Shown here piece by piece: positions 42,416 through 51,766 of a stretch of 61,341 nt of DNA. Below the pieces are notes generated by a model. That model was not told the DNA's origin. It saw nothing but the letters and a program-made list of their open reading frames with translations, and did not search any database. The translations under genes and the position numbers were made by a program. How positions within the stretch are numbered: position 1 is the stretch's first letter; the number at the start of each line of letters is the position of its first letter. The DNA is from Acidobacteriota bacterium. Its GTDB lineage: Bacteria; Acidobacteriota; Thermoanaerobaculia; Thermoanaerobaculales; Sulfomarinibacteraceae. The DNA lies in the NCBI GenBank assembly GCA_024641545.1, contig JAHECW010000008.1:1-61341 (forward strand), read 5' to 3'.

Positions 42416-43990
42416 GTGGGCTTACCATTGATAGCGGCGCTCTGTGTGCTGCTGGTCGCGATCCTCGGAATGGTTTTGGTCTGGGTGCTGTGGCGGCGTT
42501 CGCGGAGCGCGGCACTCGGACTGGTGGCCAATGCCGAGAAGCAGGCCCGAAAGGTCCTTGCACGGGCGGAAATCGACGGCGAACGCCTGCGCAGGGACGT
42601 CGAGATCGAAGCTCGCGAGCGATTGCTCGTGGCACGCACCGAGTTTGAACGGGAGACCCGCGACCAGCGGCTCGAATTGCTCGGACTCGAGGCGAATCTG
42701 GGAGAAAAAGAGACCGAAGTCGAGCGGCGGATATCGCAGACCGTCGAGCGCGAGCAGGCGGTTGCGAGGCTCGAAGCCGAGCTTCGTGAACAGGAAAAAA
42801 CCCTCGGCACGCGCGGTGAGGAGCTCGAAGCCGCTCTTGCGGAGGAACGGATCAAGCTCGAGCAGATCGCCGGATTGACGACCGATCAGGCAAAACATGA
42901 GCTTCTGAAGTCGTTGGAGAACGAGGCGCGGATGGACGCCGCCAATCTGGTCCGCAAGATCGAGGAGGAATCGGCTGAGAAGGCCAAGGAGAGGGCCCGG
43001 CGGGTGATCTCCATGGCGATCCAGCGGATCGCCTCCGAGCACGTGGTCGAGAGCACCGTCTCGGTGGTTGACCTCCCGTCGGATGAGATGAAGGGTCGGA
43101 TCATCGGTCGCGAGGGTCGGAACATCCGCGCCTTCGAGCAGGCGACGGGTGTGGATCTCATCGTCGACGACACCCCGGAAGCGGTGATTCTGTCGTGTTT
43201 CGAGCCGGTGCGGCGCGAGATCGCGCGGCGAACCCTGGAGAACCTGATTCAGGACGGTCGGATTCACCCCGGTCGAATCGAGGAACTGGTCGGCAAGGTC
43301 CAGGCGGAGATGGACGAGAAGCTCCTCGCCGATGGCGAGGCTGCAGCGCTGGAGGTCGGGATTCCCGACATCCACCCCGAGATTCACAAGCTCATCGGTC
43401 GGCTTCAGTTCCGTTCCTCCTACGGCCAGAACGCGCTCAAGCACTCCATGGAGGTGGCATGGCTCGCCAACCACATGGCGGCCGAGCTCGGCGCCAACGC
43501 GGAGATCGCGAAGCGCGCCGGTCTGGTCCACGACATCGGCAAGGCGGTCGATCGGGAAATGGACGGCACCCATCTCGAGCTCGGTCGCGAGATGCTCAGG
43601 AAATTCGGCGAGACCGACGAGGTGATCCACGCCATGGAGTGCCACCACGGCGACTATGACCCGCACACGGTCGAGGCGGTCCTGGTCACGGCGGCGGACG
43701 CACTCTCGGCAGCGCGGCCCGGCGCCCGACGCGAGATCCTCGAAAACTACATCAAGCGACTCGAAAAGCTCGAGGGCATGGCCTCCGATTTCGAGGGTGT
43801 GGAAAAGGTCTATGCCATCCAGGCGGGCCGCGAGCTGAGGATCATCGTCGAGTCCGCGACCATCAGTGACGACAAGGCGGTGTGGCTCGCTCGCGATGTC
43901 GCCAAGAAGGTCGAAGCCGAGCTGACGTATCCCGGTCAGATCAAGGTGACGGTGATCCGCGAGACCCGCGCCGTCGAGTACGCGCGGTGA
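42416..43990 (+). CDS. rny: Ribonuclease Y
   Basis: Membrane-anchored endoribonuclease that starts mRNA decay. N-terminal transmembrane helix (about 3-26), long coiled coil to about residue 205, KH domain (MKGRIIGREGRNIRAFEQATG) and HD domain (HSMEVAWLANHMAAELG, AGLVHDIGKAVD). 524 aa from GTG 42416, which has AGGGGGTGG upstream. A TTG at 42395 is the alternative. Followed after 4 bp by the metallophosphatase gene, the standard rny-ymdB pair. Confidence 0.96.
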   Translation: MGLPLIAALCVLLVAILGMVLVWVLWRRSRSAALGLVANAEKQARKVLARAEIDGERLRRDVEIEARERLLVARTEFERETRDQRLELLGLEANLGEKETEVERRISQTVEREQAVARLEAELREQEKTLGTRGEELEAALAEERIKLEQIAGLTTDQAKHELLKSLENEARMDAANLVRKIEEESAEKAKERARRVISMAIQRIASEHVVESTVSVVDLPSDEMKGRIIGREGRNIRAFEQATGVDLIVDDTPEAVILSCFEPVRREIARRTLENLIQDGRIHPGRIEELVGKVQAEMDEKLLADGEAAALEVGIPDIHPEIHKLIGRLQFRSSYGQNALKHSMEVAWLANHMAAELGANAEIAKRAGLVHDIGKAVDREMDGTHLELGREMLRKFGETDEVIHAMECHHGDYDPHTVEAVLVTAADALSAARPGARREILENYIKRLEKLEGMASDFEGVEKVYAIQAGRELRIIVESATISDDKAVWLARDVAKKVEAELTYPGQIKVTVIRETRAVEYAR

Positions 43991-43994
43991 TCGG

Positions 43995-44789
43995 ATGATC
44001 CGTCTTCTCTTCGTTGGCGACATCATGGGGTCGGCCGGCCGCAAGGCGATCGCAGGTGCTCTCGAGAGCCTCGTCGATCGCGAACGGGTCGACTTCGTGG
44101 TGGCCAACGTCGAGAACGCCGCCGGGGGTTTCGGTATTACCGCCGCCGTGCTCTCCGAGCTCGAGCGCTTCCCGGTGGATGTCTGGACGACCGGCAACCA
44201 CGTCTGGGACAAGAAGGAGGGTCTGCCGCTGCTCGATGCCCACCCGACACTGTTGCGGCCGGCCAACTATCCGGACGGCAATCCGGGTCGGGGTTGGTGC
44301 GTCGAGGAGACCGCAGCCGGTTTCCCGGTGGCGGTGGTCAATCTTCAGGGACAGGCCATGATGCCGCCGATCGACAACGCGTTCCGGAAGGCCGACGCGG
44401 TGCTTTCGGAGATTGCTTCGGCGCACCCCGAGGTCAAGATCATTCTGGTCGACATGCACGCCGAAGCGACCTCCGAGAAGCAGGCGATGGGTTGGTATCT
44501 CGACGGGCGGGCAACCGCGGTCCTCGGCACCCACACCCACGTCCCGACGGCCGACGAACGAATTCTCCCCGCGGGCACCGCTTTCCAGACCGATGTCGGG
44601 ATGACGGGGCCGTACGAATCGATCATCGGGATGAAGCCGGAGAAGGTCCTCGAGCGATTCCTCTACAACACGCCCAGGCCCTTCGAGCCCGCAAAACGGG
44701 ACATCCAGCTCCGCGGCGCGCTCATCGACGCCGACGAGGCCACCGGCAGGGCCACGGCGATCCGCAGAGTCAAGGTCGATGTGAGTTGA
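43995..44789 (+). CDS. YmdB-family metallophosphoesterase (TIGR00282)
   Basis: 264 aa. Cyclic-nucleotide-type phosphodiesterase often paired with rny. The metal-binding series is complete: FVGDIMGSAGR, VANVENAAGGFG, TTGNHVWD, LVDMHAEATSEK and GTHTHVPTAD, then FQTDVGMTGPY. In Bacillus the homologue affects biofilm and sporulation choices, and the physiological substrate is not settled. Its TGA is the left edge of the palindromic element. Confidence 0.95.
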   Translation: MIRLLFVGDIMGSAGRKAIAGALESLVDRERVDFVVANVENAAGGFGITAAVLSELERFPVDVWTTGNHVWDKKEGLPLLDAHPTLLRPANYPDGNPGRGWCVEETAAGFPVAVVNLQGQAMMPPIDNAFRKADAVLSEIASAHPEVKIILVDMHAEATSEKQAMGWYLDGRATAVLGTHTHVPTADERILPAGTAFQTDVGMTGPYESIIGMKPEKVLERFLYNTPRPFEPAKRDIQLRGALIDADEATGRATAIRRVKVDVS

Positions 44790-44903
44790 ACCGCCGAGAC
44801 GCAAAGATCGCCAGGCATCTCAATCGACGGAATTCGGGCGCTGCCGGCAGCGCCCGAATTCCGTCGATGAAGCTCTTTGCGACCTTTGCGCCTCGGCGGT
44901 TCT
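44788..44903. terminator. Large palindromic element, probable bidirectional terminator
   Basis: Outer arms GAACCGCCGAGACGCAAAG and its near-complement CTTTGCGCCTCGGCGGTTC enclose a perfect 46-bp palindrome with no loop (44823-44868, centre CTGCC|GGCAG). The element spans exactly the gap between the convergent ymdB and hutI genes and overlaps both stop codons. Confidence 0.85.
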
Positions 44904-46161
44904 AACCCGCGATGCGTTGACCGTCGCGGACGACGATCTCGCCTGATTTGACCACGTGGCGGATGGGGTTGACGCCGAAGTGGTAGACCAGGTGGTGGTA
45001 GCTCGGGCCGTTGAGCACGGCGATATCGGCGCGTTTACCCGCCTCGAGAGATCCGATCTCCGCCGCCCGGTCGATGGCGGCCGCGGAGTTGAGAGTCGCG
45101 CCGGTCAGCGCCTCTTCGATGGTCAGGCCCATCTGGAGTGTTGCCAGGGAGAGGATCATCGGCATCGACTCGGTGGGCGAGGAACCCGGGTTGCAGTCGG
45201 TGGCCAGCGCGACGGCGCAGCCGGCCTCCGCCATCCGCCGCGCCGGTGCGTAGGAGGAGCGGAGAAAGAACGAGGTGCCGGGCAGGAGGACCGCCACCGT
45301 CTGCGAACCGGCCAGCGCAGCAATGCCCGCATCGGTGACGTGCATCAGGTGATCGGCCGACAGGGCGTTGAACTCCACGGCGAGCTCGGTGCCGCCGAGC
45401 GGGGTGAGCTCGTCGGCATGGAGGTGGATCCGCCAACCGAGGGCGGCGGCGTCGGCCAGGAGTCGGCGGGTCGCGTCGAGACCGAAGACCCCATCCTCGC
45501 AGAAAACGTCCACCGCTTCGGCGAGCCCACGGCGGGCGATGCTCGGGTGGATCTCGGCCACTAGCTCCTCGACCCATCGCTCGGGGTCGCCCCGGTGCTC
45601 CGCAGGCACCTCGTGGGCGGCGAGACAGGTGGGATGGAGGTCGACGGGGTGCTTTCGGTCGGCCGCCCCGATCACCTCGAGCATGCGGACCTCGGTGGCA
45701 AGATCGAGCCCATAGCCGGATTTGGCCTCGATGGTCGTGGTTCCGTGCTCCAAGAAGGTGTCGAGACGAGCGATGGTGCCTTGGAGGAGCTCCTCGAAGG
45801 CGGCGGCTCTGGTCGCTCGAACGGTGGCGTTGATGCCGCCTCCCGACCGGGCGATGTCCATGTACGACTCGCCGGCGAGGCGCCGGTTGAACTCGTCCTC
45901 CCGCGATCCCGCCCACACCGGATGGGTGTGCGGGTCGACAAAGCCGGGAATGACGCAACCGCCGGCGGCATCGAGAACCCGCTCGGGAGCGGGGAATCGC
46001 CGGTCGTGCTCGGCGGCGTCGCCGACAAAGACGAGATCGGCACCCTCGCAGCGAATGACGGCGTTTTCGATGATCGACAGCCGGCCGAATTCCGTTCCCC
46101 TGCGTGCCGTGTCTCCGAGGGGCGTCGCCACCTGGCTCGCGCCCCGGATGAGGAGGCTCAT
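44902..46161 (-). CDS. hutI: Imidazolonepropionase
   Basis: Third step of histidine degradation: hydrolyses imidazolonepropionate. Amidohydrolase fold with the metal site in IPGFVDPHTHPVW and LHADELTP, and the GTTTIEAKSGYGLD and ALATDCNPGSSPTESM blocks typical of HutI. 419 aa. Its ATG overlaps the divIVA stop (ATGA). No hutH, hutU or hutG is in the window, so the pathway cannot be confirmed. Confidence 0.95.
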   Translation of the reverse strand: MSLLIRGASQVATPLGDTARRGTEFGRLSIIENAVIRCEGADLVFVGDAAEHDRRFPAPERVLDAAGGCVIPGFVDPHTHPVWAGSREDEFNRRLAGESYMDIARSGGGINATVRATRAAAFEELLQGTIARLDTFLEHGTTTIEAKSGYGLDLATEVRMLEVIGAADRKHPVDLHPTCLAAHEVPAEHRGDPERWVEELVAEIHPSIARRGLAEAVDVFCEDGVFGLDATRRLLADAAALGWRIHLHADELTPLGGTELAVEFNALSADHLMHVTDAGIAALAGSQTVAVLLPGTSFFLRSSYAPARRMAEAGCAVALATDCNPGSSPTESMPMILSLATLQMGLTIEEALTGATLNSAAAIDRAAEIGSLEAGKRADIAVLNGPSYHHLVYHFGVNPIRHVVKSGEIVVRDGQRIAG

Positions 46162-46685
46162 CGCTTACTCTCCCCCTTGCTTTCGGTCTTGCGAGAGAGG
46201 ATGGCGATCTTGGGCGTCGTCCGCTCCTCCTGCTCGCGGGATCGATCGTCCTCGATGATGCCCTGCAGGAGTTCGACCAGGCGGATGAGCTCGGAACGGG
46301 TTTCGCGCCGACGTTCTCGGAGCTGCTGGATGACGTTGTCGATCGTGCGGGATCGGTCGTTGGCCTCCTCGACCAGCCGATCGGCGAGCCCGTGACCGTC
46401 CTCGATGATCCGCGCCCCTTCATCACGCGCAGCTTCAACGGTCGACTCGGCCATCCGCTGAGCCGCGACCAGGGCTTCGTGCAGGGCGGACTCGCGCTCT
46501 CGGAACGACGCGAGTTCGGTCTCCAGGCGATGGACCTGCTGGCGGAGCTCGCCGCGTTCCCGCATCAGCGACTCCATCCCGCCGGCGACCTCGGTCAGGT
46601 ATTCGTGAACCTCGTTGGCCGGGTAGCCACGGAACTTCACGGTGAATTTCTTGCCGAGAATGTCGAGCGGTGAGAGCTCAACCAT
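46158..46685 (-). CDS. divIVA: DivIVA-domain protein
   Basis: 175 aa. The N-terminal LSPLDILGKKFTVKFRGYPA with NEVHEYLTEVAGGME is the DivIVA signature, which senses negative membrane curvature in Gram-positives. A coiled coil covers about 35-145 and the tail is charged. ATG 46685 has AGGAGGG upstream; the open frame further 5' is rejected. Coupled to hutI, an odd partner, by 4-bp overlap. Confidence 0.92.
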   Translation of the reverse strand: MVELSPLDILGKKFTVKFRGYPANEVHEYLTEVAGGMESLMRERGELRQQVHRLETELASFRERESALHEALVAAQRMAESTVEAARDEGARIIEDGHGLADRLVEEANDRSRTIDNVIQQLRERRRETRSELIRLVELLQGIIEDDRSREQEERTTPKIAILSRKTESKGESKR

Positions 46686-46902
46686 GTTGCGGCCCTCCTT
46701 TTCAATCATCGAGTATGCCATGAATCGGCTCGATGTCTGTGATCGAGCGCAGCCGAGACGGGCAATACCGGTTGTGACCCGGTCGCGTTCCTCCGCGAAT
46801 CGAAACATCTGGTGGACTGGCGGGTTGCGATCGCGCACCGAGGCTCTCGGATATACTTTTCGCGTCCGAATTCCATCACCGTGGTCGAGGCCGGGAGGAT
46901 GC

Positions 46903-47826
46903 ATGTCCGAGGTTCAGTTGCGGATTCACGATCTCTGGAAGACCTTCCACCCCGGTCTCTTCGAATCTTCGGTGGAGGTTCTCCGGGGACTCAGCCTCGA
47001 GGTCGACAAGGGAGAGATCTTCGGTTTTCTCGGCCCGAACGGAGCCGGGAAGACGACCACGATCAAGGCCGTGACCGGTCTGGTGATCCCCGATCGTGGC
47101 GAAATCTCCATCGCCGATCAGCCCCATGACTCGATGCAGGCCAAGCGTTTGATCGGATTCATGGCGGAGAGTCCGTATCTCTACACCTACCTCACCGGTC
47201 GTGAGTACCTCCGGTTTTCGGCCGAGCTGCTCGAGATCGAGAGTGCCGAAATCGATGACCGGGTCGAGTCGACCCTCGCCCGGGTTTCCATGACCGACCG
47301 GGCGGATCGCAAGATGCGGACCTTCTCCAAAGGGATGCTGCAGCGGATCGCCCTCGGGCAGGCTCTCCTGGGCGACCCTCAACTCCTCATTCTCGACGAG
47401 CCCATGAGCGGCCTGGATCCGGTCGGCCGCCGGGACGTTCGGGACATCATTCTCGAACAGAAGGATCGGGGCGTGACGGTCTTTTTTTCGAGTCACATCA
47501 TTCCGGATGTGGAAACCGTCTGTGATCGCGTCGCAACCGTCATCGCCGGATCGGTCCGCGGAATCGGAGCGGTGCGGGAGTTGATCGCCCGTGAGGTCGA
47601 AAGCTACGAGGTCACCTTCACCGATCTTGATCCGAAGTCCGTGACCACGCCGGTTGCATCGGTCCATCGCGGCAGCGACGCGGCGTGGGTTCGGGTTGAT
47701 GCCGAACGGCGCGACACACTGATTCGCGAGCTTGCCGATCGCGGCGCACGCCTGGTCAGTCTGACACCGGTGCAGAGCAGCCTCGAAGAGCTTCTCCTTC
47801 GGCAGTACGAGGAGGCGGCGTCATGA
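46903..47826 (+). CDS. ABC transporter ATP-binding protein (ABC-2 type exporter)
   Basis: 307 aa. Walker A GPNGAGKT, Q-loop region FMAESPYLYTYLTG, signature FSKGMLQRIALGQALL and Walker B LLILDEPMSGLDP, all intact. The C-terminal tail (about 225-307) is a DUF4162-like regulatory extension. SD GGGAGG and a TATACT -10 at 46852-46857 lie upstream. First gene of a three-gene coupled cassette with a permease and a TPR-like protein. Confidence 0.96.
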   Translation: MSEVQLRIHDLWKTFHPGLFESSVEVLRGLSLEVDKGEIFGFLGPNGAGKTTTIKAVTGLVIPDRGEISIADQPHDSMQAKRLIGFMAESPYLYTYLTGREYLRFSAELLEIESAEIDDRVESTLARVSMTDRADRKMRTFSKGMLQRIALGQALLGDPQLLILDEPMSGLDPVGRRDVRDIILEQKDRGVTVFFSSHIIPDVETVCDRVATVIAGSVRGIGAVRELIAREVESYEVTFTDLDPKSVTTPVASVHRGSDAAWVRVDAERRDTLIRELADRGARLVSLTPVQSSLEELLLRQYEEAAS

Positions 47827-48590
47827 GGGCCATTCGCATCATCGCCGTCAACACCTTCCGCGAGGCCCTGCGCGATCGCGTACTCTACCTCTTTCTGGGT
47901 TTCGCGATCCTGCTCATGGCGAGCTCGAAGATCTTCGGCATCCTGACGGTGGGTGAGCAGGACAAGATCATCAAGGATCTGGGGCTGGCCGGGATCCAGT
48001 TTTTCCTGATGCTCATCGCGGTGATGATGAGCGTGATCCTGGTCAGCCGTGAGATCGACAGCAAGACGGTCTACTACCTCCTCGCCAAACCCGTCCGGCG
48101 ATGGCAGTTCCTACTCGGAAAATACGCCGGTCTGATCTTGGTGGTTCTGGTCAACCTGGTGCTGATGACGGTGATCCTGGTGTTCTTCGTGTGGCTGTAT
48201 GGCGGTGGATTCGACCCGAGGCTCTTTCTCGCCACCGGGATGATCGGCGTCGAGATGGCGGTTCTGATCGCCTTCGCCGTGCTGTTTTCGGTGCTGACCA
48301 AACCCATCCTCGGGTCGGTCTTCACCCTCGCGGTCTTCGTGGTCGGCCACCTGTCGCAGGACCTCTGGCTCCTCACCCGGCACCTGCCTGGATCTCTCGG
48401 CCGGACGCTGGTGTCGGTGCTCTACTATCTCGTTCCCAATTTCGAGCGCTTCAACTTCAAGACCGAGGTGGTCCATCAGCTCCCGATTCCGGCGGCGGCC
48501 ATCGGTCTCGCCCTGGTCTACGGTTGCTTCTTCACCGGACTCGTGCTGGTGCTCGCCTGCGTCCGGTTCGAGAGGAGAGATCTCCAGTGA
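47823..48590 (+). CDS. ABC-2 type permease
   Basis: 255 aa with six hydrophobic segments; the N-terminal NTFREALRDRVLYLFLGFAILL is typical of ABC-2/GldF-like permeases. Partner of the ATPase upstream (4-bp overlap, ATGA). The substrate is unknown. Similar cassettes occur in deltaproteobacteria and Acidobacteriota. Confidence 0.9.
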   Translation: MRAIRIIAVNTFREALRDRVLYLFLGFAILLMASSKIFGILTVGEQDKIIKDLGLAGIQFFLMLIAVMMSVILVSREIDSKTVYYLLAKPVRRWQFLLGKYAGLILVVLVNLVLMTVILVFFVWLYGGGFDPRLFLATGMIGVEMAVLIAFAVLFSVLTKPILGSVFTLAVFVVGHLSQDLWLLTRHLPGSLGRTLVSVLYYLVPNFERFNFKTEVVHQLPIPAAAIGLALVYGCFFTGLVLVLACVRFERRDLQ

Positions 48591-49444
48591 AGCGGGTCGC
48601 GCTCCCGCTGTGCGCGATCGTCGTCCTGCTGGCCGGCGCGGTGGTGTCCGAGCGGGCCCTCCAGCGCTTCGAGCGGGCGGACCCATTGGGTCGTGAGCTG
48701 CTCTATCTGCCGAGCGCGGAGATGCTCGAGCTCACCAGCCTGGGGAACCGAGGTCTCGTCGCGGATCTTCTCTACCTGTGGTCGATCCAGTACTACTCGA
48801 AGTACCAGCCGCACGAGCGATTCCTCTATCTCGAGACGGTGTACGGCCTCATCACCGATCTCGACCCGCTCTACTACGACGCCTACCGGGTCGGTGCGCT
48901 GATCATGCAGTTGCCGACGACCGAAGAAGCAGAGCACAAGGCCGCCGTGATCCGCCTCTTCGACAAGGCGCTGCGCAACATGCCCGACAACTGGGAAATC
49001 GCCGAGGCGGCGGGATGGGACATGTATATCCGCTACCGCGACAAACCCGAAGCGCTCCGCTATTTCGGATCCGCGGCGGCGGTGCCCGGGTCACCCCACC
49101 GAATCAAGCGGTTTCTCGCCGTCTGGAGCAATGACGAGGAGGGTTGGTCCTTCGACGATGCCCTGGCCTATTGGAAGGAGGTCCGGGGCGAGGCGGAGAA
49201 CGCCTATGACCTCGCGGTCTGCGACAAACAGATCTATCGCCTCTTCGCCTCCCGGGACGAGGGCACCCTCGGCCCCGTGCTGCAGCAATGGAAGTTCGGC
49301 CACGGGATCTGCCCCGACAGCTGGCAGCAGATCATCGACGCCGGGTGGTTGCGGGAGGTTCCGACGGATTACTTCGGCCAACCCTATCGAATTCTGCCCG
49401 AATCCTGTACCGCACACGCGATCGAGGATGTTCGGATCGACTGA
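48587..49444 (+). CDS. Exported or anchored TPR-like protein of the ABC cassette
   Basis: 285 aa. One N-terminal hydrophobic helix (about 4-20) would anchor or export it. The rest is helical, with TPR-like segments (WSIQYYSKYQPHERFLYLETVYGLI, EEAEHKAAVIRLFDKAL, ALRYFGSAAAVPGSP). It is always next to this ATPase-permease type in genomes I know, but no function is established. GTG 48587 overlaps the permease stop. Confidence 0.65.
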   Translation: MKRVALPLCAIVVLLAGAVVSERALQRFERADPLGRELLYLPSAEMLELTSLGNRGLVADLLYLWSIQYYSKYQPHERFLYLETVYGLITDLDPLYYDAYRVGALIMQLPTTEEAEHKAAVIRLFDKALRNMPDNWEIAEAAGWDMYIRYRDKPEALRYFGSAAAVPGSPHRIKRFLAVWSNDEEGWSFDDALAYWKEVRGEAENAYDLAVCDKQIYRLFASRDEGTLGPVLQQWKFGHGICPDSWQQIIDAGWLREVPTDYFGQPYRILPESCTAHAIEDVRID

Positions 49445-49448
49445 CGAT

Positions 49449-51194
49449 TCAGTTGCCCGGTCGATTCCCCGCCGACGATTCCAGTACCACCGCCAGGTCG
49501 AGCGCCCGCCGGCACCTCGGGTTGGCGGTCAAGGCCCGCCGGAGCTCCGACTCCGCTGCCTGGCGGAGATCGGGGTCGGTGCGGAGGACCCCGGCGAGAT
49601 GTTCGAAATCGTCGGGATGGACGACCTCATACTCGCGTGCCGCTAGGAAGCCCGCCGGCACCGAGGATCGCCGAACCAGGACGATCGCGATGTCGTCCCA
49701 GTAGACCGTCGCCCAGCGCGACGAAGGAAACCAGAGCACCGAGAAGCCGCGCCGCCCGAGATCGGCGCCGTCCGGGGTGGTCACGTTGATCGGTTCGTGG
49801 TAACGCAGCAGCACCGAGTCGATCCGCCAGCGTTGGAGGAGAGATTCCCAGGCGCCGACATCGCTGCGCGTGAAAATCTCCCAGATCTCACGCAGCAGGG
49901 GTTCGTGAATCTCGTTGCGGTCATCGATGAAGACCTGGCGGTCAGGGTAGCCGTTGAGGATGAGCCAGCCGCCGAAGCGGACGTCGTTGTACAGATTGCC
50001 GGCGAGCAGCTGCTCATCGGTGAGGAACCGAAGGGCCTTCTCCGGGTACCAGTCCTCGGCGAACCCGAATCCGGCCCGGGGCCACGGCCGGACGATGGCC
50101 GAGACTCCCAGAATCCCGACGAGGGTCAGGCACAGCGCCAGTCGAAGACGGGAACGGGATCGGGCCGGAACCCCGTCCGCGGCGAAGAGCGGCCAGCGGG
50201 CGAGCGCCGGCGCCACGTTCTGCGGCAGGAGCACGAAGAAGAGGCCGATGTTCCGGATGTGTCTGACGGCGAGTGCGGCGGTTCCGAGGGTGGAAAACCA
50301 ATACTGCGGGGCCGCGCGAGCCGCGATCAAGACCAACGCGACAAGCACGAACGCGGCAAAAAGCGCGGGCGCGTCCGCGGGGCCGGGAGAGATCCACTCG
50401 GGGTTGGGGATATGGGGTTGCCGAACCATCTCGGCGAGCCGAAACGGCACCGTCCAGACCCGCCAGCCGTGCGGGTTCAGCAGGGGAGCGAGCAACGCCG
50501 CGCCGACCCCGATGGCGCCCGACGACAGCATCGCACGGTCCGGTTGGCGTCGGATGAGTTGATCGCCGACCTCGCCTGAGAACCAGATCGAAATCAGAAT
50601 TGGCGCGACCAGGATGGCGCCGTGGAGGTTGGCGCCCAGGGCGATGACGGCGATCAGAGGCAGCGGCCAGAAACGCCGCCCGCGGCGATCGGCGAAAAGC
50701 CACATGGCCAGCGGCAGGAGGACGAGAGTGAAGAGCTCGGGTCGGAGAAAAAACCGTGGTCGGGCGGCGAGGACCACGAGCGCCGCGAGGAGAAGCGCAA
50801 CCGGAGGATCGAGCCCGCTTTTCGTCCCGATCCGGATCAGCAGGAGCATGAGCGCAGCGACGACGAGCATCCGCATGACCACGAGAGCGGGAGCACCGCC
50901 GAGGTCGAAGAGCGCGGCGGAAACGACCTGAAAGAGCCACTCGTGGTCGACCCACTCGGCGCCGTCCGAGGTAAAGCTGAAGACGTCGTGGTCGAGGACC
51001 TCGCCGTGCTCGAGCATCCACCGGCCGCTGGCGAGGTGCCAGCCGATGGCGGTGTTGGTGATCTCGAAGGCGCCGCAGACGAGCCCGAACGCGACTCCGG
51101 CCAGGATGATCACGAGAGGGAGCGTCCGGCGCACGCGGGCGTTCTTCTCAGCGCTGACGGAGGCGGCCCTCGCCGTCGTCGCCGGCTCCGTCAT
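49449..51194 (-). CDS. Polytopic membrane protein with GT-C-like layout, 581 aa
   Basis: About ten to eleven hydrophobic segments in residues 25-400, followed by a ~170-residue soluble C-terminus (FAEDWYPEKALRFLTD, DDRNEIHEPLLREIWEIFT). The first loop carries WHLASGRWMLEHGEVLDHDVF, similar to tetratricopeptide-linked GT-C or DUF-type proteins in Acidobacteriota. No family proven. ATG 51194 is chosen because an earlier in-frame start overlaps def. It lies just downstream of def, in the same direction. Confidence 0.6.
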   Translation of the reverse strand: MTEPATTARAASVSAEKNARVRRTLPLVIILAGVAFGLVCGAFEITNTAIGWHLASGRWMLEHGEVLDHDVFSFTSDGAEWVDHEWLFQVVSAALFDLGGAPALVVMRMLVVAALMLLLIRIGTKSGLDPPVALLLAALVVLAARPRFFLRPELFTLVLLPLAMWLFADRRGRRFWPLPLIAVIALGANLHGAILVAPILISIWFSGEVGDQLIRRQPDRAMLSSGAIGVGAALLAPLLNPHGWRVWTVPFRLAEMVRQPHIPNPEWISPGPADAPALFAAFVLVALVLIAARAAPQYWFSTLGTAALAVRHIRNIGLFFVLLPQNVAPALARWPLFAADGVPARSRSRLRLALCLTLVGILGVSAIVRPWPRAGFGFAEDWYPEKALRFLTDEQLLAGNLYNDVRFGGWLILNGYPDRQVFIDDRNEIHEPLLREIWEIFTRSDVGAWESLLQRWRIDSVLLRYHEPINVTTPDGADLGRRGFSVLWFPSSRWATVYWDDIAIVLVRRSSVPAGFLAAREYEVVHPDDFEHLAGVLRTDPDLRQAAESELRRALTANPRCRRALDLAVVLESSAGNRPGN

Positions 51195-51204
51195 GGACCC
51201 GGCG

Positions 51205-51762
51205 TCAGTCGTCGTCGTCGAGTTCGGAGTCGGTGACACCGTACCGCTGCCATTCTTCCTCGAACGTGAGCGACTGTGCCGAGGTCATGCGATCGAGAAA
51301 AACGACCCCGTCGAGGTGGTCGTACTCATGTTGGATGACTCGAGCGTGGAAGCCGTCCGCGGTGAGGCTCAAGGCCCCGCCGTCCACCGTCCGGCCCCTG
51401 ATCTTGATCCGGCGGGCGCGCGGGACGAGGCCGCGCAGACCCGGAATCGAAAGGCAGCCCTCCCAGCCCTCCTCGAGCACGGAGTCCACGATCCGGATCT
51501 CGGGATTGACCACGATCGTCGGCTCGATCTCGGCCTCGCCGCGATGGGCGGGGAGCCAGTAGGCGAATAGCCGGAGTTCCTCGGCCACCTGCGGCGCGGC
51601 GAGCCCGACGCCTTCCTCCACCAGCATGGTGCGAATGAGGTTGCGACCGAGTTCTTCGAGACGCCCGCTGGAAAACCACTCTTCGGGGACCGGTTCCGCA
51701 ACCGAGCGCAGAACCGGGTGGCCGAGCCGGATGACTTCGAGGAGACGGGGCTCGACGGGCAC
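51205..51762 (-). CDS. def: Peptide deformylase
   Basis: Removes the N-formyl group from nascent proteins. Motif 1 GVGLAAPQV, motif 2 EGCLSIP (metal Cys) and motif 3 QHEYDHLDG (HEXXH with catalytic Glu) are all present. 185 aa from GTG 51762, which starts 5 bp after the Fe-S carrier stop. Longer frames run back into that gene. The C-terminal tail is acidic (ELDDDD). Confidence 0.95.
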   Translation of the reverse strand: MPVEPRLLEVIRLGHPVLRSVAEPVPEEWFSSGRLEELGRNLIRTMLVEEGVGLAAPQVAEELRLFAYWLPAHRGEAEIEPTIVVNPEIRIVDSVLEEGWEGCLSIPGLRGLVPRARRIKIRGRTVDGGALSLTADGFHARVIQHEYDHLDGVVFLDRMTSAQSLTFEEEWQRYGVTDSELDDDD

Positions 51763-51766
51763 GATC

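Noticed and set aside
42422-44266. Minus-strand open frame of 614 codons opposite rny and ymdB
   Set aside because: Antisense shadow. The plus strand has complete KH, HD and phosphoesterase signatures.
44788-44903. CRISPR-like or IS-end interpretation of the palindromic element
   Set aside because: Only one inverted pair, no direct repeats with spacers, no transposase and no target duplication.
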